NCBI GenBank assembly: GCA_036407095.1
Contig: DASWZV010000065.1
Span: 124,001-188,000, forward strand
Source of the DNA: Gp6-AA40 sp036407095
Lineage (GTDB): Bacteria > Acidobacteriota > Vicinamibacteria > Vicinamibacterales > UBA2999
Direction of reading: 5' to 3'
Length of the DNA: 64,000 nt
Part shown: piece by piece, positions 34,336 to 43,205 of the stretch
Layout of the letters: each line of letters starts with the position of its first letter
Numbering within the stretch: position 1 is the first letter of the stretch
Translations under genes and position numbers: made by a program
The notes under the pieces: generated by a model
What the model saw: the letters and a program-made list of their open reading frames with translations, nothing else
The model's database searches: none
What the model was told of the DNA's origin: nothing

Positions 34336-34362
34336 GGCAGGCCCGGGCCAGGCCCAGGCCAG
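34336..34362. repeat. GC-rich repeat right of the RAYT gene
   Basis: Contains CAGGCCCGGGCCAGG (34338-34352), the reverse complement of the left-flank 15-mer. The two flanks are therefore inverted relative to each other around the transposase. Confidence 0.7.
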
Positions 34363-34384
34363 TCCCCGACGACGACCCCGCGCT

Positions 34385-35869
34385 CTACGAGATTCCGCCC
34401 AGGCAGAGATACTTGATTTCGAGGTACTCCTCGATGCCGTATTTCGATCCTTCGCGACCCAAGCCTGACTCTTTGACCCCGCCGAACGGCGCCACTTCGG
34501 TCGAGATGAGCCCGGTGTTGATGCCGACCATCCCCGACTCGAGCGCCTCGGCGACCCGCCACACCCGGCCGATGTCGCGGCCATAGAAATACGCAGCCAG
34601 GCCGAACTCGGTATCGTTGGCCATCGTGATCGCTTCCCCTTCCGTCTTGAACCGGAAGAGCGGCGCGACCGGACCGAACGTCTCTTCGCGCGCGACCATC
34701 ATCGACGGCGTCACGTCGACCAGCACCGTCGGCTCGAAGAACCGGCCGCCGCGCGCGTGGCGCTTGCCGCCGATGACGATCTTCGCGCCCTTCTTGGTCG
34801 CATCCTCGATGTGCTCTTCGACCTTGAGGACCGCTTTGTCGTCAATCAGCGGACCCTGATTGGCGCCGGGCTCGAGGCCGTTCATCGGCGACAGCTTGCC
34901 GACCGCGGCCGAGAGCTTCGAGGCGAACGCGTCGTAGACCGCGTCCTGCACGTAGATCCGGTTGACGCACACGCAGGTCTGACCGGTGTTGCGATACTTC
35001 GATGCCATCGCCCCTTCCACGGCTGCATCGATGTCGGCGTCATCGAAGACGATGAACGGCGCGTTGCCACCGAGCTCCAGCGAAACCTTCTTCACCGTCT
35101 TCGAGCACTGCTCCATCAGCAGCTTTCCGACCTCGGTCGATCCGGTGAACGAGAGCTTCTTCACGGTCGGGTTGCTGGTCATCTCGCCGCCGATCTCGAA
35201 CGCCGAGCCGGTAACGACATTGAGCACGCCCTTGGGGACGCCTGCGCGCTCGGCAAGTTCAGCGAGCGCCAGCGCGGAGAACGGCGTCTGCGATGCTGGC
35301 TTCAACACGACCGTGCAGCCCGAGGCGATCGCCGGACCGGCTTTGCGGGTGATCATCGCGAGCGGGAAATTCCAGGGCGTGATGCACGCGACCACGCCAA
35401 TCGGCTGCTTGATGACGACGATGCGCTTGTCGGCCTGGTGGCCGGGAATCGTGTCGCCGTAGACGCGCTTGGCTTCCTCGGCGAACCACTCGAGGAATGA
35501 CGCGGCATACATCACCTCGCCCTTCGACTCGGTGAGCGGCTTGCCCTGCTCGATCGTCATGAGGCGCGCGAGGTCCTCCTGATGTTCGAGCATCAGCTCG
35601 TACCAGCGGCGCACGACGGCCGCGCGCTCCTTCGCCGTCTTCCTGCGCCACGCCGGCAGCGCGCGGTCGGCGGCCTCGATCGCGTCGCGCGTTTCGGCTG
35701 CGCCGCACTTGGGCACGGTGCCGATCACCTCGCCGGTCGCGGGGTTGTCGACGTTGATGGTGTTGCCGGATCGAGCGTCGGCCCAGGCCCCGTCGATGTA
35801 GTTGGCCTGGCGAAACAGTTTCGAGTCTTTGAGGGAAACGCCGGTCGGGACGATTGATGGTGTTGCCAT
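34385..35869 (-). CDS. gabD: Aldehyde dehydrogenase, succinate-semialdehyde dehydrogenase type
   Basis: 494 residues. Catalytic Cys C299 in NTGQTCVCVNR and general base near E265 in SLELGGN; Rossmann-fold PWNFPLAMITRK. The GabD-like end GGVKESGLGREGSKYGIEEY is present. Oxidises succinate semialdehyde or a similar short semialdehyde with NAD(P). Last structural gene of the operon with E2, M24, E1b, E1a and the beta-hydroxyacid dehydrogenase, so the true substrate may be methylmalonate-, malonate- or succinate-semialdehyde. Confidence 0.88.
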   Translation of the reverse strand: MATPSIVPTGVSLKDSKLFRQANYIDGAWADARSGNTINVDNPATGEVIGTVPKCGAAETRDAIEAADRALPAWRRKTAKERAAVVRRWYELMLEHQEDLARLMTIEQGKPLTESKGEVMYAASFLEWFAEEAKRVYGDTIPGHQADKRIVVIKQPIGVVACITPWNFPLAMITRKAGPAIASGCTVVLKPASQTPFSALALAELAERAGVPKGVLNVVTGSAFEIGGEMTSNPTVKKLSFTGSTEVGKLLMEQCSKTVKKVSLELGGNAPFIVFDDADIDAAVEGAMASKYRNTGQTCVCVNRIYVQDAVYDAFASKLSAAVGKLSPMNGLEPGANQGPLIDDKAVLKVEEHIEDATKKGAKIVIGGKRHARGGRFFEPTVLVDVTPSMMVAREETFGPVAPLFRFKTEGEAITMANDTEFGLAAYFYGRDIGRVWRVAEALESGMVGINTGLISTEVAPFGGVKESGLGREGSKYGIEEYLEIKYLCLGGIS

Positions 35870-35885
35870 GTCTTGCCCTCGTTGC

Positions 35886-35940
35886 GGGCCGCCTGAAAGC
35901 AGCCCTTACGTATCATGGGCCGCCTGAAGGCGGCCCCTAC
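35886..35940 (-). repeat. Tandem GTAG-hairpin pair R7
   Basis: Two minus-strand elements: 35917-35940 is intact (GTAG, GG, stem GCCGCC / GGCGGC, loop TTCA), and 35886-35909 is a degenerate copy beginning GTAA. The TAG of the intact GTAG is the stop codon of the E2 gene (35937-35939). Confidence 0.8.
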
Positions 35941-37175
35941 TTGGCCCACTTGTCGGGCTCGCTCAACGCCACCACGACATCGTTCAGGAACTGCGCCGCG
36001 CGTACGCCATCGACCACGCGATGATCGGACGAGAGCGTCAGCGTGACCATCGGCTTGACGCCGAGCATCCCGTTCGCGGCGACCACACGCTCGGCGATCG
36101 CCCCGACCGCGAGGATGCCCGCCTGCGGCGGCACGATGATCGCCGTGAAATGATCGACCGAGAACATGCCGAGATTGCTGATCGTGAACGTCGCGCCGGT
36201 GATATCGGCCGGCTGCAGCTTGTTGGCGCGCGCCCGCTCCGACAGTTCCTTGCGCTGCTTCGCGATGTCGCCCAGGCCGATCCGATCCGAGTTCTTGATC
36301 ACCGCGGTCACGACCGCGTCTTCGACCGCCATGGCGAGCGCCACGTTCACGTCGGCGTTGATCGTGATCGACCCGTTCGCCCAGCTGCCGTTCATGCGCG
36401 GATGCTGCCGCAGCGCCCGCGACACCGCCGCGACCATCAAATCGGTGTGCGTGACCTTCACGCCGTGCGAGCGCTCGATCGACGGAATCAGCTTCTCGCG
36501 CGTCGCATTCAATGTGGTCGCATCGACATCGCGCGACACGAAGAAATGCGGAACCGTCGTCCAGCTCTGCGTCGTCCGCTCGGCCATGATGCGGCCGATG
36601 GACGTGACAGGCCCACCTCCGGTGGGTTGGGCCGGCCTTGCGGCCGGTGGGGTAGATGGGGCCGGCCGCGTATCCGCGGCCGGTGAGGCCGAGGACGCGG
36701 AGGCAGCTTTCAAGATATCGTCGGCGAGGATCTCTCCACCAGGACCGGATCCACGTAGCTTGGCGATGTCGACGCCGTGCTCGCGTGCGAGGCGGCGCGC
36801 TTTTGGCGAAATTCGCGCACTTGCGACCGCCGCGGGTTCGGCGACCGCGGTAGTCGCCGTTGCCGCTGCTGCCGCGGGAGCGGAATCCATCTTCCGGCCG
36901 CTCTGCATCTGCGCACCGCCGGTCGGCACGGCCTCACCAGGCTTCAGCAGCCACGCGATGGTCTGACCCACTGGAACGACGTCGCCTTCTTTCGCGGTGA
37001 CGCCCGACAGCACACCGTCGCCAGACGCTTCGATCTCGACGACTGCCTTGTCGGTCTCGACCTCGAGCAGCATCTCGCCCTTCTTGACCTGCTCGCCTTC
37101 CTTCTTCTTCCACGAGACCAGCTTGCCCGTTTCCTGCGCCATCTCGAGCGCGGGCATGACTACGCTAACCGCCAT
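35937..37175 (-). CDS. Dihydrolipoamide acyltransferase (E2) of a 2-oxoacid dehydrogenase complex
   Basis: 412 residues. Lipoyl domain 1-80 with lipoyl Lys K43 in VETDKAVVEIEA; peripheral-subunit-binding domain RISPKARRLAREHGVDIAKL; catalytic domain with DHRVVDG (H385, D389). Carries acyl groups from E1 to CoA in the complex core. Substrate (pyruvate, acetoin or branched-chain 2-oxoacid) cannot be decided. Start overlaps the M24 stop by one base. The stop codon is supplied by GTAG element R7. No E3 gene is nearby, so a shared lipoamide dehydrogenase is implied. Confidence 0.93.
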   Translation of the reverse strand: MAVSVVMPALEMAQETGKLVSWKKKEGEQVKKGEMLLEVETDKAVVEIEASGDGVLSGVTAKEGDVVPVGQTIAWLLKPGEAVPTGGAQMQSGRKMDSAPAAAAATATTAVAEPAAVASARISPKARRLAREHGVDIAKLRGSGPGGEILADDILKAASASSASPAADTRPAPSTPPAARPAQPTGGGPVTSIGRIMAERTTQSWTTVPHFFVSRDVDATTLNATREKLIPSIERSHGVKVTHTDLMVAAVSRALRQHPRMNGSWANGSITINADVNVALAMAVEDAVVTAVIKNSDRIGLGDIAKQRKELSERARANKLQPADITGATFTISNLGMFSVDHFTAIIVPPQAGILAVGAIAERVVAANGMLGVKPMVTLTLSSDHRVVDGVRAAQFLNDVVVALSEPDKWAK

Positions 37176-38527
37176 CAGCGACCCGCTCCAACCTTTTCGC
37201 CTTCAGCCTTTGCCGCGGCGGCGACCATCTTCACGACTTCAGGATTGGGCGGCGCCTCGGTCTCGCGCACCGTCGGCAGCGTGCCACCGACGGTGACGAA
37301 CGGCGCGCCGGCCACGAGCAGCTGCTCCGCCGGGAAGCGCGTGATCACTTCGTGTCCCGTGGGCGTCACGACGATCTCTTCCTCGATACGCGCGGCGCTG
37401 GTGCCGTCCTTGGTCGGCCAGAACGTCTCGAGCGCGAACACCATGCCCGGCTTGATCTCGTGCGGATGATCGAGCGAGACGAGCCGGCTGATCATCGGCT
37501 TCTCCCAGATCGCGAGACCGATGCCGTGTCCCATCTGCAGCGCGAACGCGGCCTCCTCGTCGGGGAAGCCGAACTCCGTCGCTTTCGGCCACACCGAGCA
37601 CACTTCCGCGGTGGAACGGCCGGGGCGAATCAGCTCGATCGAGGCATCGAGATAATCGCGGCATCGCTTGTAGGCATCGACGAGCTGGTGCGAGGCCGAG
37701 CTGATCGCAAAGCACCGGTAGTAACAGGTGCGATAGCCCATGTACGAGTGGAGGATGTCGTAGAACACCGGGTCGCCCGGGCGCATCATGCGATCCGAGA
37801 AGACGTGCGGGTGCGGGCTCGCGCGCTCGGCCGAAATCGCGTTCACGCCTTCGACGTACTCCGATCCGGCTTGGTAGAGATTCTGCGCCACGAGCGCCAC
37901 GGCATCGTTCTCACGCATGCCCGGCTTCATCGCCTTGTAGAGCTCGTAGTAGGCCGCATCGACCATCGCCGCCGAGTGCGTGAGCAGCGAGATCTCGTCC
38001 ACCGTCTTGATCTCGCGCGCGTTCGACATCAGCTGCTGGCCGTCGACGATCGTCAGGCCTTCCTTCTGCAGCGCGAACAGGATCGGCGGCTCGACCACGT
38101 CGACGCCGACCGGCTCCTTGTGCAGATTGCGCTTTTCGAGCTCGACCCTGATCTTGCGTGCGACTTCTTCCGAGCGCCCCATCTCGGGGGACATCGCACC
38201 GCGCATCAGCGGGATGCCGGCGCGCGAGCGCTCGCCGAGCCAGTCGCAGTTCTGTTGATGATGGCGGGCGGCGGACCCGAAGTCCCAGAGAATCGGCTCG
38301 TCGCCCTGCGGCAGCAGCGTGAAGCGGCTGATCTTGTCCTGCGCCCAGGTCCCGATGTGCGTGGCCGTGATGTAGCGGACGTTGTTCATGTCGAAGCAGA
38401 GCACCGAGCCCAGCTCCGACTTGGCCAGCATGCTCTTGATCCGATCGAGCCGCTCGCGGCGCAGCCGATCGAAATCGATGCGCCGCTCCCAATCCACCGC
38501 CATCGTGCCGTAGGTCTTGATTGCCAC
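37175..38527 (-). CDS. M24 (creatinase/aminopeptidase P) fold protein with altered metal site
   Basis: 450 residues. N-terminal creatinase-like domain (VLCFDMNNVRYITATHIGTW) and pita-bread C-terminal domain. Of the five M24 metal ligands, one Asp (FYDI), the His of MGHGIG (H334), the Glu of FALETFWP and the Glu of RIEEEIVV are present, but the second Asp (usual D-x-TR) is in a TCYYR context and the later HE is WE. Peptidase activity is therefore doubtful; creatinase and DMSP-lyase (DddP) are non-peptidase relatives of this fold. Sits between E1b and E2 in one operon. Confidence 0.75.
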   Translation of the reverse strand: MAIKTYGTMAVDWERRIDFDRLRRERLDRIKSMLAKSELGSVLCFDMNNVRYITATHIGTWAQDKISRFTLLPQGDEPILWDFGSAARHHQQNCDWLGERSRAGIPLMRGAMSPEMGRSEEVARKIRVELEKRNLHKEPVGVDVVEPPILFALQKEGLTIVDGQQLMSNAREIKTVDEISLLTHSAAMVDAAYYELYKAMKPGMRENDAVALVAQNLYQAGSEYVEGVNAISAERASPHPHVFSDRMMRPGDPVFYDILHSYMGYRTCYYRCFAISSASHQLVDAYKRCRDYLDASIELIRPGRSTAEVCSVWPKATEFGFPDEEAAFALQMGHGIGLAIWEKPMISRLVSLDHPHEIKPGMVFALETFWPTKDGTSAARIEEEIVVTPTGHEVITRFPAEQLLVAGAPFVTVGGTLPTVRETEAPPNPEVVKMVAAAAKAEGEKVGAGR

Positions 38528-38546
38528 GGAAAACTCCCTTCGATCG

Positions 38547-38644
38547 TAGGAATCAGGAAGCAGGAATCAGGAAGCAGCCGTGGGCCTGGATTCAGGCTGA
38601 GACCTGGCCCAGGCCTGCATCCTGATTCCTGCTTCCTGATTCCT
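38547..38644. repeat. Iterated-word hairpin C7, best preserved copy
   Basis: The left arm iterates AGGAATCAGGAAGCAGG; the right arm iterates TCCTGATTCCTGCTTCC. A 28-nt interior holds a secondary GC-rich pairing. The 31 right-most bases equal those in C6. It occupies the E1b-M24 gap. Confidence 0.75.
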
Positions 38645-38649
38645 AGGTC

Positions 38650-39651
38650 TTACCGATTGCACATCGTTCTTGCCAAATCGAACACCTGCCGGTCGCTCGG
38701 CACGGTTGCGTCTTCGAGCGATGGCGAGAACGGAATCGGCACGTGCATCGCGCCCATCCGCCGCACCGGACCATCGAGATCGTAGAACGCCTGCTCCTGG
38801 ACGATCGACGCGATCTCGCCGGTGATGCCGTAGCGGAAGTAACCCTCATCCATCACGATGCAGCGCGACGTCTTCTTCACCGACTCGACCAGCGTCTTCT
38901 CGTCGAGCGGCCAGGTCGTGCGCGGATCCACCACCTCGGCGCTGATCCCCACTTCCTCCAACATCGCCGCGGCCCGCAGCGCCGTTTGCACCATGCTGCT
39001 GAGCGCGATGATCGTGATGTCGCTCCCCTCGCGCTTGATGTCGGCCACGCCGAGCGGAATCACGTAGTCCTCGTCGGGCACCGGCCCCTTCACCTTCTTG
39101 TAGCTGATCTTGTGCTCGAAGATGACGACCGGGTTGTCGTCGCGCACTGCGGCCTTGAACAGGCCCTTGGCGTCGTACGGCGTCGACGGGACGACGACCT
39201 TGAGTCCGGGGATGTGGCTCGGCCACGCATGCAGCGACTGCGAGTGCTGCGCCGCCGAGCGGCGCGTCGCGCCCATCGTCGCGCGGATGACGAGCGGCAC
39301 CTTCCACCTGCCGCCCGACATGTAGTGAATCTTCGCGGCCTGGTTGGCGACCTGGTCCATGATGATCATCAGGAAGTCGCCGAACATGATGTCGACGATC
39401 GGGCGCATGCCGGTCATGGCCGCGCCGACGCCGATGCCGGTGAAGCCGGCTTCCGAGATCGGCGTGTCGATGATGCGGTCCCTCCCGAACTCGTCGACGA
39501 GCCCGGTCAGCACCTTGAAGGTCGTGCCGGCTTCGGCGACGTCCTCGCCCATGAGGACGACCTTCGGGTCGCGTCGCATTTCTTCGGCGATCGCTTCCTT
39601 GATCGCGTCGCCAAACGTCAGTTCTCGTACCGCGGTGGCAGTGTCAAGCAT
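38650..39651 (-). CDS. 2-oxoacid dehydrogenase E1 subunit beta
   Basis: 333 residues. Pyrimidine-binding domain with MGEDVAEAGTTFKVLTGL, DTPISEAGFTGIGVGAAMTG, and the transketolase C-terminal domain (VVDPRTTWPLDEKTLVESV). Forms the thiamine-diphosphate E1 with the alpha subunit encoded upstream; start overlaps the E1a stop by eight bases. Followed by iterated-word hairpin C7. Confidence 0.94.
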   Translation of the reverse strand: MLDTATAVRELTFGDAIKEAIAEEMRRDPKVVLMGEDVAEAGTTFKVLTGLVDEFGRDRIIDTPISEAGFTGIGVGAAMTGMRPIVDIMFGDFLMIIMDQVANQAAKIHYMSGGRWKVPLVIRATMGATRRSAAQHSQSLHAWPSHIPGLKVVVPSTPYDAKGLFKAAVRDDNPVVIFEHKISYKKVKGPVPDEDYVIPLGVADIKREGSDITIIALSSMVQTALRAAAMLEEVGISAEVVDPRTTWPLDEKTLVESVKKTSRCIVMDEGYFRYGITGEIASIVQEQAFYDLDGPVRRMGAMHVPIPFSPSLEDATVPSDRQVFDLARTMCNR

Positions 39652-40645
39652 AGATGTCCTGGTCGACCTTGTCGGGATCGGGGAACGGGGCGTTGACCGC
39701 GAACTCCACCGCCGCGTCCATTTCCTTGACGAGGCTCTCCTGGATCGCGTCGAGCGCGGCGCGGTCGGCGATGCCGTTCTTCATCAGCCACTCCCCGTGC
39801 AGCGTGATCGGGTCGCGCTGTGTGACCCACTCCTGCTCCTCCGCCTTCGGACGGTAATAGGCGCGTGCGACGTCGCCGACGTGATGGCCGTGATAACGAT
39901 AGGTCTTGAACTGCAGGAAGGCCGGGCCATCCCCCGTGCGCGCGCGTTCGATGTACTTCGTCGCGACGCTGAACACATCGCGCACGTTCTGCCCGTCGAC
40001 CGTCTCGACCGCAATCCCGAACGCGGCGGCGCGGGCGTTGACATCGCCCGCCGTCGACTCGGAAAAGTGCGTGTACTCGTTGTAGCCGTTGTTCTCGCAC
40101 GCGAAGATGACCGGAAGCTTCCACAACTGCGCCAGGTTCATCTCCTCGTACAGCAGCCCCTGGCCGAGCGCGCCCTCACCGAAGAAGCAGACCGCGACGC
40201 GACCCAGCTTGAGATACTTCGACGCATACGCCGCACCGGTCGCGATCCCCGCGCTGCCGCCCACGATCGCGTTCGCGCCAAGGTTGCCGGTCTCGGGGTC
40301 GGCAATGTGCATCGAGCCGCCCTTGCCCTTGCAGTACCCCTGCTCCTTGCCGAGCAGCTCCGCGAACATCAAATCAGGCGAGGCGCCTTTCGCGAGGCAG
40401 TGGCCGTGACCGCGGTGGGTGCTCGTGATGTAGTCGTCTTTCCGCAGCGCTTCGCAGACGCCGACCGCAATCGCCTCTTCACCGATGTACAGGTGCGCCA
40501 GGCCAGGCATCACCGCGCGCGTGTAGAGATCGTTGACCCGCTCCTCGAAGAGACGAATCGCCACCATCTGCCGATAGAGCCGGAGCAGCTTCTCCCTGCC
40601 GATCTGGAGGGCCGGATCCTGTGCACGAGCCGTGTTGGTTGCCAT
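39644..40645 (-). CDS. 2-oxoacid dehydrogenase E1 subunit alpha
   Basis: 333 residues. ThDP-binding motif GEGALGQGLLYEEMNLAQLW ending ENN, active-site STHRGHGH, and the phosphorylation-loop-like region TYRYHGHHVGD. Resembles pyruvate/acetoin dehydrogenase alpha subunits. Decarboxylates the 2-oxoacid and passes the acyl group to E2 lipoate. Start at 40645, two bases before the stop of the upstream dehydrogenase. Confidence 0.94.
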   Translation of the reverse strand: MATNTARAQDPALQIGREKLLRLYRQMVAIRLFEERVNDLYTRAVMPGLAHLYIGEEAIAVGVCEALRKDDYITSTHRGHGHCLAKGASPDLMFAELLGKEQGYCKGKGGSMHIADPETGNLGANAIVGGSAGIATGAAYASKYLKLGRVAVCFFGEGALGQGLLYEEMNLAQLWKLPVIFACENNGYNEYTHFSESTAGDVNARAAAFGIAVETVDGQNVRDVFSVATKYIERARTGDGPAFLQFKTYRYHGHHVGDVARAYYRPKAEEQEWVTQRDPITLHGEWLMKNGIADRAALDAIQESLVKEMDAAVEFAVNAPFPDPDKVDQDIYA

Positions 40646-40647
40646 GG

Positions 40648-41529
40648 TTATGCTGGAACTCCTGACATCCGCGCGAGCACCTGGAAGATGGCCGCGAAGT
40701 CTTTCTCGGTCAGCCCCATCGCGCGCGCCGCGGTGAGGTATTCGTTCGCGATCGATGTGGTGGGCAGCGGCACGCCGACACGGCGGCCCATCTCGAGCGC
40801 CAGCGTCACGTCTTTCTGCATCATCCGCATGTCGAACCACGCCTCATCGGGCGGGTTGATCACCATCGGTCCACGGTACTGCACCATCGGCGATGCGATC
40901 ACGCTGTTCGTCAGCACCTCGACGGCGGTCTTGCGGGGGATTCCGGACTTCTCCGCCAGGAGCACCGCTTCGGAGAACGCCAGCATCTGAACGACGAGAC
41001 TGAGGTTGGTCGCGATCTTCATCGAGACGGCCAACCCGTTGTCGCCGACGTGCGTCGCCTTCGGTCCGATGTCGAGCAGCAGCGGCTTGATCTTCTCGAA
41101 CGTCTCCGCCTTGCCGCCGACCATCATCGTCAGCTTGCCTTGTTCGAGCGTGATCACGCTGCCCGACACCGGCGAGTCGACCATGTCGGCGCCCTTGGCG
41201 CGCACCTTTTCAGCGAGGGCCTTGCTGGTCGCCGGGCTGACAGTACTCATGTCGATGAGCACTTTGCCGGGGCCAAGGCCTGCGACGATGCCATCGGACC
41301 CATTCGCGATCGACTCGAGCGCCGCCGAATCGGTGACCATCGAGAACACGACGTCGGCCGAGGCCGCCACTCCGCGCGGCGTGTCGGCCCACTTCATGCC
41401 CCGATCGATCAACCACTGGGCTTTCGATTTGGTGCGATTGGTGCCCGTGACGGTGTGGCCCTTGGACATGAGCCGGTCCGCCATCCGGCCTCCCATGACA
41501 CCGAGGCCGACGTATCCGAGGTTTGCCAT
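40648..41529 (-). CDS. NAD(P)-dependent beta-hydroxyacid dehydrogenase (3-hydroxyisobutyrate dehydrogenase family)
   Basis: 293 residues. Rossmann motif GYVGLGVMGGRMADRL, substrate-binding VDSPVSGSVITLEQG, catalytic Lys in KIATNLSLV. The family interconverts 3-hydroxyisobutyrate, tartronate semialdehyde and similar compounds. As first gene of this operon it could produce the semialdehyde used by the downstream ALDH. The start at 41529 fits the family; an upstream in-frame extension is not conserved. Confidence 0.88.
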   Translation of the reverse strand: MANLGYVGLGVMGGRMADRLMSKGHTVTGTNRTKSKAQWLIDRGMKWADTPRGVAASADVVFSMVTDSAALESIANGSDGIVAGLGPGKVLIDMSTVSPATSKALAEKVRAKGADMVDSPVSGSVITLEQGKLTMMVGGKAETFEKIKPLLLDIGPKATHVGDNGLAVSMKIATNLSLVVQMLAFSEAVLLAEKSGIPRKTAVEVLTNSVIASPMVQYRGPMVINPPDEAWFDMRMMQKDVTLALEMGRRVGVPLPTTSIANEYLTAARAMGLTEKDFAAIFQVLARMSGVPA

Positions 41530-41557
41530 AATGCAGGCCGCGAGCGCTCTCTCGATC

Positions 41558-41617
41558 GTAGGGGCCACCTTCAGGTGGCCCGTTAACTGTTGTAGGGGCC
41601 ACGTTTAAGAGTGGCCC
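41558..41617 (+). repeat. Two GTAG-hairpin elements R8 and R9 in tandem
   Basis: R8 (41558-41581): GTAG, GG, stem GCCACC / GGTGGC, loop TTCA. R9 (41592-41617): GTAG, stem GGGCCAC / GTGGCCC, 8-nt interior. They lie in the divergent spacer between the dehydrogenase operon and the AtoE-like gene. Confidence 0.8.
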
Positions 41618-41670
41618 GCATTGACGAGAACAGCTAGTAAGTATCCCTTGGAAGCAAAGGCCGACGCAAG

Positions 41671-43074
41671 ATGCCGCAGACCATGGAAACACCCGTCAGT
41701 TCGTCACTCGCCGCTGTCGGAATCCGTCTTTCCGACTGGTTCGAGCGCTGGTTCCCCGATGCGTTCGCGCTGGCGCTCTGCGCCGTCGCGATCGTCTTCG
41801 CCGCCAGCGTCGCGTCGGGCAGTTCCGTGACGCAGACTGCGCAATGGTTCGGCGCCGGCTTCTGGGATCTCGTCGCCTTCACGATGCAGATGTCGATGAT
41901 CATCGTCACCGGCTACGCGGTGGCGACAGCGCCGCCAGTCTACGCCGTGGTCAGGAAGATCGCGGCGATCCCGCACACCGGTAGGGGCGCGGCGGCATTC
42001 GTCGGTCTCTTCTCGATGCTCGCCTCGCTGATCTCGTGGAGCTTCAGCCTGATCTTCAGCGCCCTCCTCGCACGTGAAGTGGCGCGCCGCGTGAAGGGCG
42101 CCGACTATCGTGCGATCGGCGCTGCCGCGTATCTGGGTGTCGGGAGTGTCTGGGCGCTCGGCCTGTCCTCGTCCGCTGCACTCATCATGGCTTCGCCGGG
42201 ATCACTTCCCGATTCGATCAAGAAGATCGGCGGTGTCATCCCTCTGAGCCAGACATTGGGGCTGTGGCAAAGCCTCCTGATCGCCGCGATGCTCATCGTC
42301 GTCTCGATGGTGCTCTGTTACTTCTCCGCTCCCTCGGAGGCCGATGCCCGCGGCATGAAGGAGATGGGCGTCAGCGATCAGCCGGCGACGCAGGATATCG
42401 GTCAGGCACAGACGCCTGGCGAATGGCTCGAGTACAGCCCGCTGCTCACGATCGTCGTCGGCGCCGCGGGCTTGCTGTATCTCGCACGCGAAGTGATGGT
42501 CAGCGGCTCGGCGATCGTCCTCGAGCTCAATCACTATGTCTTTCTGTTCCTGATCGTCGGGCTGCTGCTTCACTGGCGTCCGCGATCGTTCGTGCACGCG
42601 ATCGGCGCGTCGGTCGCGCCGGTCGGCGGCGTGTTGATTCAGTACCCGCTTTACGCAGGCATCGTCCGGATGATGACCGAGTCGGGCATCGCGACGTCGC
42701 TCGCGCACTTCTTCGTGACGATCTCCTCCACCCACACCTATCCAGTGATGATCGGGATCTACTCGGCGTTCCTCGGCCTCTTCATTCCCTCGGCCGGCGG
42801 CAAATGGTTGATCGAAGCCCCTTACATGCTCGCTGCCGCGAAGACGCTGCAGGTTCACCTCGGATGGGTGGTGCAGACCTACAACGCGACTGAAGCGCTC
42901 GCGAATCTGATTCATCCGTTCTGGATGCTGCCGCTGGTGGGCATTCTGGGACTCAAGGCACGCGACATCGTCGGCTACTCGATGATGCAGTTCGCGGTGC
43001 ACGTTCCTGTTGTGCTGTTCCTCGTATGGGCGCTGAATTACACGCTGCCATACATCCCGCCGGCACTGCCCTAG
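41671..43074 (+). CDS. atoE: Short-chain fatty acid transporter, AtoE family
   Basis: 467 residues, about 12 hydrophobic segments. Family markers are WFPDAFALAL, FIPSAGGKWLIEAPYM and ANLIHPFWMLPLVGILGLKA. AtoE carriers import acetoacetate or short-chain fatty acids. Divergent from the 2-oxoacid dehydrogenase operon, which would fit uptake and oxidation of short acids, but this is inference. Confidence 0.88.
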   Translation: MPQTMETPVSSSLAAVGIRLSDWFERWFPDAFALALCAVAIVFAASVASGSSVTQTAQWFGAGFWDLVAFTMQMSMIIVTGYAVATAPPVYAVVRKIAAIPHTGRGAAAFVGLFSMLASLISWSFSLIFSALLAREVARRVKGADYRAIGAAAYLGVGSVWALGLSSSAALIMASPGSLPDSIKKIGGVIPLSQTLGLWQSLLIAAMLIVVSMVLCYFSAPSEADARGMKEMGVSDQPATQDIGQAQTPGEWLEYSPLLTIVVGAAGLLYLAREVMVSGSAIVLELNHYVFLFLIVGLLLHWRPRSFVHAIGASVAPVGGVLIQYPLYAGIVRMMTESGIATSLAHFFVTISSTHTYPVMIGIYSAFLGLFIPSAGGKWLIEAPYMLAAAKTLQVHLGWVVQTYNATEALANLIHPFWMLPLVGILGLKARDIVGYSMMQFAVHVPVVLFLVWALNYTLPYIPPALP

Positions 43075-43205
43075 ATCGTCACGCCCTCAGACAGCTCTGC
43101 TCGGCCCGCGTAACGTATTGAAGGCGTTGGAGACGTGTGGCTGAGGCCGATCTGGCCGTCAATGTGCACCTGACTAGGTTGACGGAAGACCTTGAGGAGG
43201 AACAC

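Noticed and set aside
34203..34562. N-terminal extension of the RAYT gene
   Set aside because: It reads antisense through the ALDH 3' end and the GC-rich flank; family proteins start at the MARPRRI position.
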